A program made the translations under genes and the position numbers. A stretch of DNA of 22,195 nt, taken from Acetobacteraceae bacterium. Its GTDB lineage: Bacteria; Pseudomonadota; Alphaproteobacteria; Zavarziniales; Zavarziniaceae. The notes beneath the pieces are model-generated. The model searched no databases. It saw only the letters and a list, made by a program, of their open reading frames with translations, and had not been told where the DNA came from. The stretch spans positions 1 through 22,195 of the forward strand of contig CANCOY010000065.1 in assembly GCA_947379865.1 (NCBI GenBank). Direction: 5' to 3'. Shown here one piece after another: positions 1-7,091 of the stretch. Every line of letters begins with the position of its first letter. Within the stretch, counting starts at the first letter, position 1.

Positions 1-6
1 CGCGGA

Positions 7-948
7 TCAGGCGTAGCGGGCGTGCTGGGGGTGGTGCTGGGGGTGGTGCTGGATGAAGGAGAGCGCGGCAGGGCTTGCTGCCGCCCCGTCATCTGTGAGC
101 GGTGCCAGCAATCGGTCGGCCACCGGGGCAACCACAGCGAGACAATGCGCCTCATCCTGCCACTCCACGAGCCAGTCACGGGGCGGGCCGCCCCGGCAGC
201 GGGCCAGCGATACGGCCCAGCGTTGGGATCCAAGGCCCTGGCCATAGGGGCCGGGGCCGGCGGGGGCCGCGCCAATCTGCCAGCGGGTCCAGGCGGCGCT
301 GGGCTCCCCCACGGGGGCGGCGGCACGCAGGATCAGGGCCGTTGCCCCGCCAGCCTCGGCAGCCAGGGCCAGGCGGCGCCCCTCAACCAGATCCAGCCGG
401 TCGATCTCGCCCACCACGGCGGTCAGTTGGCGTGCCCGCAGGCCCTGTTCCATGGCCCAGAGGGCATCGGCACGGCTGCGGGCGTCCACCATGAAAAGAG
501 AACGCGGCAGCAGGCCAAACGCCGCCAGCCCTGGCCCATAAGGCAGGCCCGGCTGGCCAGAGCCACCCACCACGCACCACATGACCCGGCCAGGCAGCCC
601 CCCAGACCCTGCGCCAGACCCTGCACTGGCCCCCGCCACCAGCCGCGCCGCAAGTGCCGCCGTGAAGCCGCCGGCTGCCGTCCGGTCTGCCGCGCTGATG
701 CCCGCAACCTCGTGCACGGCGCCTGTGGCAAGGCCACCCCAGGGCAGGGCCTGGTCCAGGGCAGGATCGCCAAGGCCATGGGCCACAATGCCCCCCGGCC
801 TGACAGAAGCCCCTGGCAAGGCCGCCCGCAACCGGGCCAGGCGCAGCGCCCGCGCCCCAGTTCCAGCCCCTGTTTCAACTGCGCCCCCGGCGGACTCCAC
901 CGCCCGGCCCGGAAGGCGCGACAGGGTGGAGGGTACGGCCGGTTTCAT
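7..948 (-). CDS. imuA: ImuA-like SOS mutagenesis protein
   Basis: Likely ImuA, the RecA/SulA-like accessory protein of the ImuA-ImuB-DnaE2 translesion mutagenesis cassette that many bacteria lacking UmuDC use for damage-induced mutagenesis. The 313-residue product has the family layout: an N-terminal segment with an LRLARLRAAL stretch, a GGLATGAVHEVAG segment, a GLPYGPGLAAFGL core, then RSLFMVDARSRADALWAMEQGL and a C-terminal segment ending in a His/Pro/Gln-rich tail. I chose ATG at 948 because GGGGAG lies about 10 nt upstream. ATG at 957 is too close to that site, and the longer reading to 1017 would run through the LexA box and the -10 and -35 elements. The gene ends 6 bases from the window edge, so imuB, if present, lies outside. 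Family assignment is by recognition of the sequence; the LexA box supports it independently. Confidence 0.82.
   Translation of the reverse strand: MKPAVPSTLSRLPGRAVESAGGAVETGAGTGARALRLARLRAALPGASVRPGGIVAHGLGDPALDQALPWGGLATGAVHEVAGISAADRTAAGGFTAALAARLVAGASAGSGAGSGGLPGRVMWCVVGGSGQPGLPYGPGLAAFGLLPRSLFMVDARSRADALWAMEQGLRARQLTAVVGEIDRLDLVEGRRLALAAEAGGATALILRAAAPVGEPSAAWTRWQIGAAPAGPGPYGQGLGSQRWAVSLARCRGGPPRDWLVEWQDEAHCLAVVAPVADRLLAPLTDDGAAASPAALSFIQHHPQHHPQHARYA
22..52. repeat. 12-bp tandem repeat in the imuA 3' end
   Basis: About 2.6 copies of the 12-bp unit GTGCTGGGGGTG read in frame, giving the HHPQHHPQH tail of the ImuA product. It probably arose by slippage; the repeat lies next to the C-terminus and does not disturb the conserved core. 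Confidence 0.75.
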
Positions 949-976
949 GCTGGGCATGCTCCCCAAGAAGGCAAAT

Positions 977-991
977 GTTCGTGTTTTGTTC
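977..991 (-). promoter_or_regulatory. LexA box (GTTC-N7-GTTC)
   Basis: Plus-strand GTTC at 977-980 and 988-991 are separated by exactly 7 nt, which is the alphaproteobacterial SOS operator. On the minus strand it overlaps the predicted -10 element and sits about 28 nt before the imuA start, a position suited to repression by steric block. Confidence 0.85.
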
Positions 992-1017
992 TTAGTCCCG
1001 AATCCCCTTCCGGTCAA
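989..1017 (-). promoter_or_regulatory. Sigma-70-type promoter of imuA
   Basis: On the minus strand TTGACC (1017-1012) and TAAGAA (994-989) are separated by 17 nt, close to consensus. The -10 overlaps the LexA box. The promoter lies between the tauE stop codon and imuA, so imuA is the first gene of its own SOS unit and need not depend on read-through from tauE. Confidence 0.6.
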
Positions 1018-1041
1018 GACAAACCGGAGGGCCCAGCCCCC

Positions 1042-1782
1042 TCAGCTGATCAGGGCGGCGACGGCGATGGCCAGCAGGACAAGGATGGCAACCTGCCTGT
1101 AGACCCCGTCATTGGCCCGGGCAAAAAGGCGGGTGCCGGTGTGGGTGGCGAGGAAATAGGCCGGCAGCAGGACCGTTGCCAGCACCAGATGGCGCCCCTC
1201 GATCAGCCCGGCCACCAGCAACGGGATCAGGCTGAAGGCCTGGATGACGGCAAAATAGCTGATGAAGCTGGCGCGATAGCGCACCGCCCCACTGGGCCGC
1301 GACAACAGGTACAGGACAACCGGCGGCCCGCCCACGCCGCCAAAGCCCGTCAGCACGCCACTGACCGCGCCCACCCCAAGGCTGAGCGACAGGCGCGGCC
1401 GGGGTGCCGCCTGCCAGCCGATCATCAGCAAGCCGGCAAAGACCAGCACCACCAGCCCGATCACCCGGCGCAGCAGATCGCCATCCACCGCCACCAGCAG
1501 CCAGGTGCCAAGGGGCAGGGCCAGGATCGCGCTGATGCTCATGGGCACCACCAGGGGCCAGTCGGTATTCTTGAGGGCAGAGGGCAGCAGCTGGGTCATG
1601 GTGACGAGGTTCATCACCGTGATCAGCACCACCGCCTCACGCGGGGGCACCACCAGGGCAAAGGCCGGCGCCATGACCAGCGCCGCCCCAAAGCCCGTAA
1701 AGCCCCGGATCACCCCCGCCACCACACTGGCCAGCACCAGCGCCGCAATGCGCAGCACCCCCAGTTCGCTCAGATGCTCCAT
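1042..1782 (-). CDS. TauE/SafE family (DUF81) membrane permease
   Basis: A 246-residue polytopic inner-membrane protein of the TauE/SafE family, whose members export sulfite, sulfoacetate or related organosulfur anions or act as anion permeases. The two internal repeats carry the typical glycine-rich signatures: GVIRGFTGFGAALVMAP near residue 23 and GVLTGFGGVGGPPVV near residue 143. Hydrophobic helices occupy nearly the whole length, and the size is usual for the family. ATG at 1782 is the only sensible start. It follows the METTL7-like methyltransferase by 37 bp on the same strand and is probably cotranscribed with it. The substrate cannot be read from the sequence; the neighbour suggests a sulfur compound. 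Confidence 0.88.
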   Translation of the reverse strand: MEHLSELGVLRIAALVLASVVAGVIRGFTGFGAALVMAPAFALVVPPREAVVLITVMNLVTMTQLLPSALKNTDWPLVVPMSISAILALPLGTWLLVAVDGDLLRRVIGLVVLVFAGLLMIGWQAAPRPRLSLSLGVGAVSGVLTGFGGVGGPPVVLYLLSRPSGAVRYRASFISYFAVIQAFSLIPLLVAGLIEGRHLVLATVLLPAYFLATHTGTRLFARANDGVYRQVAILVLLAIAVAALIS

Positions 1783-1819
1783 CAGCAGCCTGCATCAGCC
1801 GCAGCGACCAAGTGCATCT

Positions 1820-2434
1820 TCAGGCAACCACCGCACTGCCGCGATAGGTAAAGGTCATGGGGCGTGGCCCCTTGAGATAGAGGGTATCCAGCCGGTCGAT
1901 GCGGAAGCCGGAGCCGGTGACCAGGGCATCGATCTGGCGGTTCAGGTGACAGCCGCCACACATCTTGCCCCACATCCCGTCCAGCCGGTTCTGCCAGCGT
2001 GCCACGCCAACATCGGGGGCCGCACCATGTTCCACAAACAGCAGGCGCCCGCCCGGCTTCAGCACCCGGCGCACCTCGGCCAGGGCCTTTGCGGCATCGG
2101 GGATGGTGCACATGGTCCAGGTGCTCACGGCCATGTCGACACTGCCGGCATCAAGCGGAATCTGTTCCCCCGAAAGGCCGATGAACTGGACAGGAAAGGG
2201 CTTTCCCTTGGCCCGCTCACGGGCATAGGCCTGAAGCTCCATGGAGGGATCAACGCCGATCACCTCGGTCACAGCCGCCCCATAAAGCGGCAGGTTGAGG
2301 CCAGAGCCGATACCGATTTCCAACACGCGCCCGGCCGCATCGGGGATCAGGGCGCGCCGCTGCCGGCTCATCTCCTTGTTCTGCATCACAAGGTTCAACA
2401 GCTTCGGCAAGACTTTGGTTTCGTAAAAGCTCAT
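1820..2434 (-). CDS. METTL7-like class I SAM-dependent methyltransferase
   Basis: A 204-residue class I methyltransferase. Motif I is VLEIGIGSG, followed by the acidic post-I motif GVDPS, a motif II-like DMAVSTWTMCTI and RVLKPGGRLLFVEH. The segment EHGAAPDVGVARWQ...LDGMW...GGCHLNR closely follows the pattern of the METTL7/TMT1 family (EH..A......WQ..LD..W....GC.L.R), whose animal members methylate alkyl thiols and hydrogen sulfide. I chose ATG at 2434 because GGGGGAG precedes it by about 7 nt; the longer reading from 2467 has no such site. It is the first gene of a probable unit with the TauE permease and is divergent from the P450. A thiol substrate is inferred from family resemblance and neighbourhood. 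A more generic UbiE-like role remains possible. Confidence 0.78.
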   Translation of the reverse strand: MSFYETKVLPKLLNLVMQNKEMSRQRRALIPDAAGRVLEIGIGSGLNLPLYGAAVTEVIGVDPSMELQAYARERAKGKPFPVQFIGLSGEQIPLDAGSVDMAVSTWTMCTIPDAAKALAEVRRVLKPGGRLLFVEHGAAPDVGVARWQNRLDGMWGKMCGGCHLNRQIDALVTGSGFRIDRLDTLYLKGPRPMTFTYRGSAVVA

Positions 2435-2581
2435 GGTCCGCTCCCCCGTTTTCCCCATCATGACCATGTGAAACCGGGGCGCAAGCCGGGGTGTTCTACA
2501 CCAGGCAAATCTGGCTGCTTGGCAGGCGCAGAGGAAATCTGACAGACTGTCACTCTATCTGAGCAAGAGGACCGGAAGACC
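2435..2581. promoter_or_regulatory. Divergent intergenic region with a perfect palindrome
   Basis: This 147-bp gap lies between the divergent methyltransferase and P450 genes. TGACAG-A-CTGTCA at 2540-2552 is a perfect 6-bp inverted repeat around one base, about 30 nt before the P450 start, in the right place for a repressor operator. GAGGA about 9-13 nt before the P450 ATG can serve as ribosome binding site. I see no pair of promoter hexamers good enough to name, and no regulator gene lies beside it. Confidence 0.45.
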
Positions 2582-3802
2582 ATGACCGAAGCCGCCCAAG
2601 AGATCCTGTTCAATCCCATGGATCCCGCCTTCCGGGCCAATCCCTATCCCGCCTACCGGGCGCTGCGGGAAAACATGCCCATGTGGCGCTCGCCCTTTGG
2701 CTTCTGGGTGGCGACCCGCCATGCCGACATCACGGCGATCCTGCGCGACAAGCGCATGGGCCATGATTTCGAAGGTCGCCACATGCGCGGGCCAGAGCCC
2801 TGGCGGCTGGATGAGCCGGCGGTGCGCAATCTGGGCCAGACCATGCTGGTGCGCGACCCACCCGATCACACCCGCCTGCGCGGCCTGGTTGCCCGCGCCT
2901 TCACCGCCCGCCTGATGGAGGAAATGCGCCCCCGCATCCGCCAGATCGTGCACGACCTGATTGATGCGGTGGAAGCATCTGGCGAAATGGACGTGGTGCG
3001 CGACTTTGCCCACAAGCTGCCCGTGATCGTGATCTGCGACATGCTGGGCATCCCGGAGGAGGACCGCGCCCAGTTCCTTGAGCGTTCGCGCGTGTCGGGC
3101 CGCCTGGTGGACCCCACCCCCATGAGCCGCGAGGAACTGGACCTCGCCAACACCAACAATCTGGAACTGGAAGCCTATTTCACCAGCCTGTTCGAGCGCC
3201 GCCGCCGCGAGCCGGGTGACGACCTGACCACGGCCCTGGTGCAGGCGCGGGACGAGGACGGCGCGCTGACCGATGCCGAGTTGATGTGGAACACCAGCCT
3301 GCTGTTTGCCGCCGGCCACGAGACCACGGCGAACCTGATCGGCAACGGCCTGCTGACCCTGCACCGCTACCCCGACCAGCTGGCCCGCCTGAAGGCGGAA
3401 CCCGGCCTGATGCCCAATGCCATCGAGGAAATGCTGCGCTTTGAATCCTCGGTCCAGATGACCGGCCGCACGGCCTTTGAGGATGTGGAAGTGGGCGGTG
3501 TCACCGTCGCACGCGAAGAATCGGTGATCTGCCTGCTGGCCGCCGCCAACCGCGACCCCGAAGCCTTTCCGACACCGGACCCCGAGACGTTCGACGTGGC
3601 ACGCCCCGGCGTGCGGGCCCTGTCGTTCGGCGGCGGCATCCACTTCTGCCTGGGGGCACAGCTGGCCCGCATCGAGGGCGAGGAGGCGTTTTCGGTGCTG
3701 CTGGAGCGCCTGCCCAATCTGCGGCTGGAGGGGATGGATGACCTTTCATGGCGCCCCACCTTCACCCTGCGCGGCCTGACCACCTTGCAGGCACGCTGGT
3801 GA
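2582..3802 (+). CDS. Cytochrome P450
   Basis: A soluble bacterial class I P450 of 406 residues, the normal length, without an N-terminal membrane anchor. All diagnostic elements are present: the I-helix oxygen-activation motif AGHETT (244-249), the K-helix ExxR (E283-R286) and the heme loop FGGGIHFCLG with the thiolate ligand C356. The HTRLRGLVARAFT segment (96-108) is the usual C-helix heme-propionate region. It would insert one oxygen atom into an organic substrate using electrons from a ferredoxin and its reductase, neither of which is encoded nearby. It heads the plus-strand group with DUF2332 (19-bp gap) and PP2C genes. The CYP family and substrate cannot be assigned; the acyl-CoA enzymes in the window make a lipid or terpenoid substrate possible but unproven. 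Confidence 0.95.
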   Translation: MTEAAQEILFNPMDPAFRANPYPAYRALRENMPMWRSPFGFWVATRHADITAILRDKRMGHDFEGRHMRGPEPWRLDEPAVRNLGQTMLVRDPPDHTRLRGLVARAFTARLMEEMRPRIRQIVHDLIDAVEASGEMDVVRDFAHKLPVIVICDMLGIPEEDRAQFLERSRVSGRLVDPTPMSREELDLANTNNLELEAYFTSLFERRRREPGDDLTTALVQARDEDGALTDAELMWNTSLLFAAGHETTANLIGNGLLTLHRYPDQLARLKAEPGLMPNAIEEMLRFESSVQMTGRTAFEDVEVGGVTVAREESVICLLAAANRDPEAFPTPDPETFDVARPGVRALSFGGGIHFCLGAQLARIEGEEAFSVLLERLPNLRLEGMDDLSWRPTFTLRGLTTLQARW

Positions 3803-3821
3803 TGGGCGCACCCTGTGCCCC

Positions 3822-4892
3822 ATGACACGTTCCCCGGCTGACCGCGCCACCTTTATTGCCGCCTTCGAACGCCAGGTGGTGATCACCACCGCCCTGGGCA
3901 GCCCGCTGCTGGCGCGCCTGTTCGAGCATGTGGTGGCCGATCTTGCGGGGGACGGCCCGGTATGGCGCCTGGTGCAGGACTGGCAGGGCGATCCGGCGGA
4001 AGAGGTTCTGCCGCTGCGCCTGTCGGCCGGGCTGCACCTGCTGGCCATTGAAGGGCGCGCCCCGGATCTTGCCCGCCACCTGCCCTCGCTGGGTGGCACG
4101 CCAGAATGGCCGGGCCTGTGGCAGGCGGCCTGCGCCCTGATGGAGGCGCAAGGCCCCTTCCTGCGCACCTTCCTCGATCAGCCGCCCCAGACGAACGAAG
4201 TGGGCCGCACCGCCACCCTGCTGGGCGGTTTCCTGACCATTGCGGCCGAAACCGGCCGCCCGCTTGCCCTGCGCGAGATTGGCGCCAGTGGTGGCCTGAT
4301 CCTGCGCTGGGATCACTATCGTTACGAAACCGATGCCTTTGCCTGGGGCGATAGGGCGGCACCCGTCACCGTCAGGGCACGCTGGTATGGCAGCCCGCCA
4401 CGGCTGGGCACAATGCCAGTGATCACCTCCCGGCGTGGCTGCGACATTGCCCCGGTCGATATTTCCGATGCGGCAGCACGCAACCGCCTGCTGGCCTATG
4501 TCTGGCCCGACCAGGACGCCCGCCTTGCCGTGCTGCGTGATGCCCTGGCGGCAGGCGCCCTTGATCCCCCGCCCCTCGACCGCATGAACGCTGGCCCCTG
4601 GGTTGCGCAGATGCTGGCAGAACGTCCGGCCGGCACAGCGCTGGTCGTCCACCATTCCTATGTCTGGGCCTATCTCTCGGCAGGGGAGCGGGCCGATATC
4701 GTGCGCCATCTCAACACAGAGGGCGCCCGCGCCACCGCCGAGGCCCCACTCGCCTGGCTGCGCATGGAACCAACCGACGACGGCACGGGGATGGAAGTGC
4801 TTCTAACCCTGTGGCCCGGCGGGACCACGCGCCGCCTTGCCCTGTGCCAGGCCCATGGCCGCTGGATCGATTGGCAGGGACCCTCATCATGA
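3822..4892 (+). CDS. DUF2332 family protein
   Basis: A 356-residue protein that I recognise as DUF2332, a family of unknown function in actinobacteria and proteobacteria. Conserved stretches include NEVGRT (125-130) and the REIGASGGLILRWDHY segment starting at 151, which resembles a nucleotide-binding glycine loop. Some members may have a methyltransferase-like fold, but that is a weak inference. There is no signal peptide or membrane helix, so it is probably cytoplasmic. It starts 19 bp after the P450 with only a poor ribosome binding site, which suggests coupling. It ends in an ATGA overlap with the next gene, so the two products are likely made together. Confidence 0.82.
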   Translation: MTRSPADRATFIAAFERQVVITTALGSPLLARLFEHVVADLAGDGPVWRLVQDWQGDPAEEVLPLRLSAGLHLLAIEGRAPDLARHLPSLGGTPEWPGLWQAACALMEAQGPFLRTFLDQPPQTNEVGRTATLLGGFLTIAAETGRPLALREIGASGGLILRWDHYRYETDAFAWGDRAAPVTVRARWYGSPPRLGTMPVITSRRGCDIAPVDISDAAARNRLLAYVWPDQDARLAVLRDALAAGALDPPPLDRMNAGPWVAQMLAERPAGTALVVHHSYVWAYLSAGERADIVRHLNTEGARATAEAPLAWLRMEPTDDGTGMEVLLTLWPGGTTRRLALCQAHGRWIDWQGPSS

Positions 4893-5776
4893 CCGTGCGC
4901 CTGGTGGACAGCCTCAGCCTGCCCGGCGGCAGCGGCCCCAATGAGGATGCCTGGGGCTGGCAGGCCGGGGATGCGGCGGGTGCGGTCTGGATGATCGACG
5001 GCGCCACGGGCCTGGGTGAGCGGGAACATGTCCCCGACGGCCCCAGCGACGCCGCCTGGTATGCCCACACCCTGTCGCATGCCCTGGGCGGGATGACGAC
5101 GCCCTCGGCCGATCCGCGCCCTGCCTTTGCCGGGATCGTGGCGGACCTGGCCGCGCAGTGGCGCCTTGCCATTCAGCGGGATGGCGGCGTACCTGAAAAC
5201 GTGCCTGCCTATGCCCTGCCCTCTGCGGCGCTGCTGTGGTGCCGCTGGCGGCAAGGGACGGACAAGGATCTCGCCCTTGACCTCCACTGGCTGGGGGATT
5301 GCGTGGCCATCCTGCTGCCACCGGTTGGCCCTGCCACAGCCTTCAACCGGGGGGCGCTGGAGACAGCGGACGGCCGCCTGCGGGCGCGGATTAGCGCTGC
5401 CACCTGCGCAGGGGTGGCCGGCCAGGACATGCTGGGAACCCTCATGCCCGACCTAAGGGCACGCCGGGCCATGGCCAATCAGCCGGGCGGTTACTGGGTC
5501 TTTGGCCTGTCACCCCAGGCGCCCGCCCATATGGCCCGGGCCGAGGCCCGCATTACGCCGGGCAGCCGCCTGCTGCTGGCCAGCGACGGCTTTTATCGGC
5601 TGGTGGACCATTTCGCCCTGTTCGACGACCGCGATCTGGTGGAAGCCGCCGCCACCCTTGGCTTGGCCGAACTTGGCCAGAGGCTGCGGGCGGCAGAAAG
5701 TGCCGCGAGTCTGGCCCAGGTTGCCCGCGTAAAGCCCCATGATGACGCCAGCGCCGTGCTGCTGGCTTTTGACTGA
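4889..5776 (+). CDS. PP2C-type protein serine/threonine phosphatase
   Basis: A 295-residue single-domain PP2C-like (PPM) metal-dependent phosphatase. The metal-site motifs appear in order: GPNEDAW (N18, E19, D20), MIDGATG (D37-G38), LGDC (136-139), SDGFY (S232, D233) and HDDASAV (D285-D286). The start at 4889 gives a 4-base ATGA overlap with the DUF2332 stop; the longer reading to 4811 lies wholly inside that gene and adds non-family sequence. Spacing between motifs is shorter and more divergent than in PrpC or Stp enzymes, so activity should not be assumed. No Ser/Thr kinase is encoded in the window. Its target is unknown; the DUF2332 protein or P450 are candidates from operon context only. 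Confidence 0.8.
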   Translation: MTVRLVDSLSLPGGSGPNEDAWGWQAGDAAGAVWMIDGATGLGEREHVPDGPSDAAWYAHTLSHALGGMTTPSADPRPAFAGIVADLAAQWRLAIQRDGGVPENVPAYALPSAALLWCRWRQGTDKDLALDLHWLGDCVAILLPPVGPATAFNRGALETADGRLRARISAATCAGVAGQDMLGTLMPDLRARRAMANQPGGYWVFGLSPQAPAHMARAEARITPGSRLLLASDGFYRLVDHFALFDDRDLVEAAATLGLAELGQRLRAAESAASLAQVARVKPHDDASAVLLAFD

Positions 5777-5808
5777 AGACCGGCCTTCGACCCAGGACTG
5801 GGGCCACC

Positions 5809-5844
5809 CGACTTTGCGTCCAGCCTGCGCCCGTGCGAAAGTCG
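5809..5844. promoter_or_regulatory. Inverted repeat upstream of acyl-CoA dehydrogenase
   Basis: CGACTTT (5809-5815) and AAAGTCG (5838-5844) form a perfect 7-bp inverted repeat with 22 nt between the arms, in the 91-bp gap before the acyl-CoA dehydrogenase. It could be an operator or an mRNA hairpin. No T-run follows, so it is not an intrinsic terminator. Confidence 0.3.
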
Positions 5845-5867
5845 CTGCCGTTTGAGGAGGACACGCG

Positions 5868-7028
5868 ATGGCGCTCGACGCAGAAACCCTGGCCCAGTTC
5901 GTTGAAACCGTAACCCGCTTTGTCGATGAAAAGCTGGTGCCGATCGAAGCGCAGGTCGCCGAAGAAGACCGCATCCCCGATACAGTGCTGGCAGAAATGC
6001 GCGCGCTTGGCCTCTATGGCCTGTCGATCCCCCAGGAATACGGCGGCCTTGCACTCTCCATGACGGAAGAGGCCGAGGTGATCATGGCCCTGACGCGCAC
6101 CTCGCCCGCCTTCCGCTCGGCCATTGGCACCAATGTGGGCATCGGCAGCCAGGGCCTGGTGATGGACGGGACGCAGGCCCAGAAGGAGCGCTATCTGCCG
6201 CGCCTTGCCTCAGGCGAACTGGTGTCGTCCTTTGCGCTGACGGAACCAGAGGCCGGCTCTGACGCCGCCTCCCTCAAGACCAGCGCCCGGCGCGACGGCG
6301 ACCATTACGTCCTCAACGGCACCAAGCGCTACATCACCAATGCGCCCTTTGCCGGCATCTTCACGGTGATGGCGCGCACGGACCCCGCCAAGAAGGGCGG
6401 CAGCGGCATTTCAGCCTTCCTCGTGGAGGCCGGCACGCCGGGCCTGCGCATCGGCCGGCCCGAAAAGAAGATGGGCCAGCAGGGCGCCCAGATCGCCGAC
6501 GTGATCTTCGAGGACTGCCGCGTGCCCGCCTCTGCTTTGCTGGGCGGCGTGGAGGGCAAGGGCTTTGGCACCGCCATGAAGGTGCTGGACAAGGGCCGCA
6601 TCCACATCGCCGCCGTCTGTGTGGGCGTGGCAGAGCGCATCATCAAGGACACGGTGCGCTATGCGGTGGAGCGCCAGCAGTTTGGCCACCCCATTGCCCA
6701 GTTCCAGCTGATCCAGGGTCTGCTGGCCGACTGCAAGACGGAGTGTTATGCGGCGCGTTCCATGGTGATGGACGCTGCCGCCCGCCGCGACGCCGGACAG
6801 ACCCTGACCTTCGAGGCCTCGGCCGCCAAGTACTTTGCCTCGGAGATGGTGGGGCGCGTGGCCGACAGGGCGGTGCAGATCTATGGCGGTGCCGGCTATA
6901 TCGCCGATTACGGCATCGAGCGGTTCTACCGCGATGTCCGCCTGTTCAGGATCTATGAGGGCACATCACAGGTGCAGCAGGTGATCATCGCCCGGCACAT
7001 GATCCGGGAGGCCGGCGGAGAGGCCTGA
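5868..7028 (+). CDS. Acyl-CoA dehydrogenase
   Basis: A cytoplasmic FAD-dependent acyl-CoA dehydrogenase of 386 residues, the standard length, catalysing alpha,beta-dehydrogenation of an acyl-CoA and passing electrons to ETF. Family signatures are present: FALTEPEAGSD in the middle domain, QIYGGAGYIADYGIERFYRD near residue 340, and IYEGTSQVQQ containing the catalytic-base glutamate (E364, short/medium-chain position). A good ribosome binding site, GAGGAGG at 5853-5859, precedes the ATG by 8 nt. It is transcribed alone from a 91-bp gap and ends at a strong hairpin. Chain-length specificity, or a branched-chain or succinyl-type substrate, cannot be decided by eye. Confidence 0.95.
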   Translation: MALDAETLAQFVETVTRFVDEKLVPIEAQVAEEDRIPDTVLAEMRALGLYGLSIPQEYGGLALSMTEEAEVIMALTRTSPAFRSAIGTNVGIGSQGLVMDGTQAQKERYLPRLASGELVSSFALTEPEAGSDAASLKTSARRDGDHYVLNGTKRYITNAPFAGIFTVMARTDPAKKGGSGISAFLVEAGTPGLRIGRPEKKMGQQGAQIADVIFEDCRVPASALLGGVEGKGFGTAMKVLDKGRIHIAAVCVGVAERIIKDTVRYAVERQQFGHPIAQFQLIQGLLADCKTECYAARSMVMDAAARRDAGQTLTFEASAAKYFASEMVGRVADRAVQIYGGAGYIADYGIERFYRDVRLFRIYEGTSQVQQVIIARHMIREAGGEA

Positions 7029-7055
7029 GCTTCGACGCCTCTCTAAAGACTTATT

Positions 7056-7083
7056 GCGGCGAGGCCTGAGCCTCGCCGCTTTC
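7056..7083 (+). terminator. Rho-independent terminator between convergent genes
   Basis: A perfect 10-bp stem, GCGGCGAGGC (7056-7065) with GCCTCGCCGC (7070-7079), has a 4-nt loop and is followed by TTT on the plus strand. The T-run is short but the stem is very stable. Its place between the convergent acyl-CoA dehydrogenase and decaheme cytochrome genes suggests it works for both; the minus strand has AATAA after the stem. Confidence 0.7.
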
Positions 7084-7091
7084 CTGACTGC

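Noticed and set aside
22..1851. A 609-codon open frame on the plus strand opposite imuA and tauE
   Set aside because: Its translation is low-complexity, rich in Gln, His, Arg and Pro, with no family resemblance; the minus-strand genes are clear. High GC keeps the antisense frame open.
2555..3643. A 362-codon minus-strand frame opposite the P450
   Set aside because: The P450 has all heme and oxygen motifs; the antisense product is His/Gln-rich low-complexity sequence.
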